Source of the DNA: Micromonospora sp. M71_S20
GTDB lineage: Bacteria; Actinomycetota; Actinomycetes; Mycobacteriales; Micromonosporaceae
Reading direction: 5' to 3'
DNA: 64,000 nt
Assembly (NCBI RefSeq): GCF_003664255.1
Contig: NZ_RCCV01000001.1
Location: 2,604,001-2,668,000 of the forward strand
The position numbers were made by a program, and so were the translations under genes. The notes under the pieces are model-generated. The model saw nothing but the letters and a program-made list of their open reading frames with translations, was not told where the DNA came from and did no database searches. Shown piece after piece: positions 61,890-64,000 of the stretch; position 1 is the first letter of the stretch, and the number at the start of each line of letters is the position of its first letter.

Positions 61890-63131
61890 TCAGGCCGGTT
61901 GGGTGCGCAGGTAGCGGCCGAAGTGGGGGACGGTGAAGGCGACCGTGCCGCGTTCACCGGAGTAGATCAGGCCCTTCTTGATCAGCGCGTCCCGGGCCGG
62001 GGAGAGGCTGGCCGGCTTGCGCCCGAGGGCCCGGGCGATCTCCGCCGTCGGCACGGCGGCGTCCATGTCGTCGCGGCCTCCGCCGTCGGCCTCGCCCTCC
62101 ACCAGGGACAGCGTGGCCATGGCCCGCATGTACTCGCGTTCGGCCGGGGTGGCCCGTTCGAAGCGGGAGCCGAAGAAGCCCACGGCCAGCTCGGCCTCGG
62201 CCTCGGGCGCGGCGACCCGTACGTCGGCGGCGGTGATCGGCGAGCGGGGCGCGTGGTCCCACGTCGCCTTGCCGTACGCCTGGACGAAGTAGGGGTAGCC
62301 GCCGGACTTCTCGTAGAGCAGGTCGAGCGCCTTCTGCTCGTACTCCACCTCCTCGCGCTCGGCCGGCGCGCAGAGCGCCTGATCGGCGGCGATCCGGTCG
62401 AGCCGGTCGATGCGCTGGTAGCGGAAGAGCCGTTCGGAGTACGACTTGGCCGCGCTGAGCACGGCCGGCAGGTGCGGCAGCCCGGCGCCGACCACGATCA
62501 GCGGCGCGCCTAGCTGGGACAGCTCGTGGCAGGCGGCGCAGAGCGCGGAGACGTCCTCCGGGCCGAGATCCTGCATCTCGTCGATGAAGACCGCGATGCC
62601 GGTGCCGACGTCGGCGGCCACCGCCGCGGCGTCGGTGAGCAGCTCGACCAGGTCGATCTCGATGTCGCCGGAGTCGGCACGGCCGCTGGCGGCGGGCACG
62701 TCGATGCCGGGCTGCCACCGGTCGCGCAGCTTCGGGGCGGCGTTGCCACGACCGGTCGGCGCGGTCCGCTGGGCGAACGCCTTGAGCACGCCGAGGAAGG
62801 CGTCGATCCGGTCGGGTGCGCGGTGCCGGGGAGCCAGCTCCCGGACGGCCATGTGCAGCGCGGCGGCGATCGGGCGGCGCAGCGACTGGTCCGGCCGGGC
62901 CTCGATCTTGCCGCTGCCCCAGAGGTGGTTGATCGCCTGGGAGCGGAGGGTGTTGAGCAGCACCGTCTTGCCGACCCCGCGCAGGCCGGTGAGCATCAGG
63001 CTGCGTTCCGGCCGGCCCCGGGCGATGCGCTCCAGCACGACGTCGAAGACGTCCAGCTCGCGCCCCCGCCCGGCGAGCTCGGGGGGACGCTGGCCGGCGC
63101 CCGGGGCGTACGGGTTGCGGACCGGATCCAC
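61890..63131 (-). CDS. AAA family ATPase with C-terminal winged helix
   Basis: A 413-residue STAND/Orc1-like ATPase. Walker A is LTGLRGVGKTVLLNTL (near residue 48), Walker B is AVFIDEMQDLGPED (near 184), and a sensor-like IVVGAGLPHLPAVLSAAKSYSERLFRY lies near 213. The AAA lid region includes YEKSGGYPYFVQAYGKATW (near 272). The last 90 residues form a winged helix (VPTAEIARALGRKPASLSPARDALIKKGLIYSGERG), suggesting DNA binding. The GTG at 63131 begins VDPVRNPYAPGAG; longer starts exist. It has an AT-rich promoter with two GTCTAG-N8-CTAGAC palindromes. Its function is unknown; the archaeal-ATPase-like architecture fits a DNA-bound regulator. Confidence 0.83.
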   Translation of the reverse strand: MDPVRNPYAPGAGQRPPELAGRGRELDVFDVVLERIARGRPERSLMLTGLRGVGKTVLLNTLRSQAINHLWGSGKIEARPDQSLRRPIAAALHMAVRELAPRHRAPDRIDAFLGVLKAFAQRTAPTGRGNAAPKLRDRWQPGIDVPAASGRADSGDIEIDLVELLTDAAAVAADVGTGIAVFIDEMQDLGPEDVSALCAACHELSQLGAPLIVVGAGLPHLPAVLSAAKSYSERLFRYQRIDRLDRIAADQALCAPAEREEVEYEQKALDLLYEKSGGYPYFVQAYGKATWDHAPRSPITAADVRVAAPEAEAELAVGFFGSRFERATPAEREYMRAMATLSLVEGEADGGGRDDMDAAVPTAEIARALGRKPASLSPARDALIKKGLIYSGERGTVAFTVPHFGRYLRTQPA

Positions 63132-63151
63132 GCATCGCACAGTATCGGGCC

Positions 63152-63171
63152 GTCTAGCTGCGGGACTAGAC
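63152..63171. promoter_or_regulatory. GTCTAG-N8-CTAGAC palindrome, copy 1
   Basis: GTCTAG (63152-63157) and CTAGAC (63166-63171) around 8 bases, 21 bp upstream of the AAA ATPase start. Its position overlaps the likely promoter, so it is a candidate operator. Confidence 0.7.
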
Positions 63172-63222
63172 ATCCGTAGATGGGGCAACCGGCGTGTCGG
63201 GCCACCGGGACCGGTCTCGACA

Positions 63223-63268
63223 CAAAACTAGGGCTGTCTAGCGTCCATGCTAGACAGCCCTAGTTTTG
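63223..63268. terminator. 20-bp perfect inverted repeat containing GTCTAG-N8-CTAGAC copy 2
   Basis: Arms 63223-63242 and 63249-63268 are perfectly complementary, with a 6-base loop. Both outer ends carry AAAA/TTTT, so transcripts from either side meet a stem followed by T residues. It lies just after the stop of the LppU-like gene (63273) and probably terminates it. The inner part, 63236-63255, is the same GTCTAG-N8-CTAGAC palindrome found at 63152, so it may serve as a protein-binding site too. Confidence 0.8.
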
Positions 63269-63272
63269 GTAA

Positions 63273-64000
63273 TCAGCGCTTCTTCAGGCAGAGCACGTAG
63301 TCGAGGAAGTCCACCGAGTTGTCGTGCACGTAGTTCGCGGTCGCCTCCGGGGCCCGGGTCTTGCACCGGTCGCCGTCCGCCGTGCCCGGGATCCGCAGCA
63401 GCACCTCGTACGTGTTGGGACCGCAGGGCACCTTCCGCAGCTCGGCCTTGCTGGCCGTGCCGTCGTTGACCACGCAGTCGCCCTTGGCGAAGTCCCTCCT
63501 GCTCGGGCTCGGCCTGGCGGAGGTCGGCGCCGCGCTGGGCTCGTCGGTCGGCTCGGTCGTCGGGTCGTCCGTCGGCTCCGTCGTCGGCTGGCCCGTCGGG
63601 TCGGCGGAGGCGCTCACCGTCGGGGCAGCGATCGGGTCCTCGTCGTCGCCGCCCTGCCAGAACGCCCAGCCGGCCAGGCCGAGGCACGGGCAGAGCAGGA
63701 GCACCACCACCAGGCCGATGACCAGCGCGATCTTGCCGCCGCTCTTCTTCGCCGGCGGAGCGCCCAGCGGCATCCCGTACCCGCCGGGCACCGGCGGCGG
63801 GGCGCCCCACTGGTTGCCCGGCGCGGGCGCCGGACCGGCCGGCGGATACGGTCCCGCCGCCGGATAGCCCCCCTGGCCCGCGGGCGGCTGCGCGCCGGGC
63901 GGCGGCGGGTAACCCGCCCCGGAGGTCGATGGCGGGTACCCGGCCCCGGAGGTCGGCGGCGGGTAGCCCGCGCCGGAGGTGGGCGGCGGGGGGTAGCCCG
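63273..64000 (-). CDS. LppU-like membrane protein with Pro-rich N-terminal repeats (runs off window end)
   Basis: The frame is open to the window edge and encodes the carboxyl-terminal 242 residues. The visible front is a tandem repeat of about 9-11 residues (PTSGAGYPPP type), then GYPAAGPYPPAG. One membrane segment, KIALVIGLVVVLLLCPCLGLAGWAFW, follows. A Thr/Pro/Glu-rich spacer comes next (TTEPTDDPTTEPTDEPS). The outer domain carries GDCVVNDG, RKVPCGPNTYEVLLRIPG and DRCKTRAPEA, and ends DYVLCLKKR, with four cysteines as in LppU/SCO3897-like proteins. The function is unknown. An internal GTG at 63791 is not the true start because the repeats continue upstream. Confidence 0.8.
   Translation of the reverse strand, partial: GYPPPPTSGAGYPPPTSGAGYPPSTSGAGYPPPPGAQPPAGQGGYPAAGPYPPAGPAPAPGNQWGAPPPVPGGYGMPLGAPPAKKSGGKIALVIGLVVVLLLCPCLGLAGWAFWQGGDDEDPIAAPTVSASADPTGQPTTEPTDDPTTEPTDEPSAAPTSARPSPSRRDFAKGDCVVNDGTASKAELRKVPCGPNTYEVLLRIPGTADGDRCKTRAPEATANYVHDNSVDFLDYVLCLKKR

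Noticed and set aside
63223..63268. Phage attachment site at the 20-bp inverted repeat
   Set aside because: No integrase or tRNA neighbours; the repeat is better explained as terminator plus regulatory palindrome.
1..64000. CRISPR array
   Set aside because: The repeats found (11.7-12.0 kb, 42.3-42.6 kb) have no regular unique spacers and no cas genes are present.
1..64000. tRNA or rRNA genes
   Set aside because: No cloverleaf with a conserved T-loop and no rRNA-like stretch was noticed in the gaps; a covariance search was not possible.
1..64000. Insertion sequences or prophage
   Set aside because: No transposase, integrase or phage structural gene motifs were seen, and the gene order matches the conserved actinobacterial origin region.

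Overview
This is high-GC actinobacterial chromosomal DNA spanning the replication origin. The gene content, the GTG-rich starts and the dnaA–dnaN–gnd order suggest a Micromonospora-like member of the Micromonosporaceae. No genus marker was compared, so the genus is an inference. Almost everything is core genome, and the gene order largely matches, from memory, two blocks known from Mycobacterium tuberculosis: rpmH to pcnA, and ino1 to dnaB.

Layout. 0–4.2 kb holds the end of gnd, dnaN, an oriC packed with DnaA boxes, and dnaA, all on the minus strand. 4.8–11.1 kb is the plus-strand run rpmH-rnpA-yidD-yidC-jag-rsmG-parA-parB. It is followed by a 1.5 kb non-coding stretch with parS sites, extra DnaA boxes and a tandem repeat. 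12.6–18.6 kb carries a HIT-like protein, a DinB-like protein, ddl, an aminotransferase, a GNAT protein and the cwlM-like amidase. 18.7–26.0 kb is a minus-strand redox and envelope group: trxA, trxB, a putative anti-sigma factor, a SigM-like sigma factor, a pseudokinase and murJ. pcnA lies opposite at 26.1 kb. 27.7–33.3 kb has flotillin/NfeD, a SigE-family sigma factor with its partner, ogt and small unknowns. 33.2–49.5 kb has ino1-padR, DUF5318-ponA, two polytopic membrane proteins (one glycosyltransferase-like), nfo, the rpsF-ssb-rpsR-rplI operon and dnaB. 49.5–64 kb holds less constrained genes: a mycothiol-type DinB protein, a phosphoribosyltransferase, two GT87-type membrane proteins, a GGDEF-EAL protein, the molybdopterin set moaC-mog-moeA-moaE, DoxX, a GNAT protein, an AAA ATPase and an LppU-like membrane protein.

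How the parts fit. Three themes run through the window: initiation and segregation of the chromosome (DnaA, DnaN, DnaB, SSB, ParAB, parS), insertion and synthesis of the cell envelope (YidC, Ddl, CwlM, MurJ, pseudokinase, PonA) and thiol-redox control (TrxA/TrxB with a sigma-R-type promoter, next to an ECF sigma/anti-sigma pair). Perfect DnaA boxes recur outside oriC, at the dnaA and dnaB promoters, beside a parS site and upstream of the pseudokinase gene. The least explained item is the AAA ATPase at 61.9–63.1 kb. It has two copies of a shared palindrome, GTCTAG-N8-CTAGAC, 84 bp apart upstream of it.

No insertion sequence, prophage, CRISPR array, tRNA or rRNA was seen.
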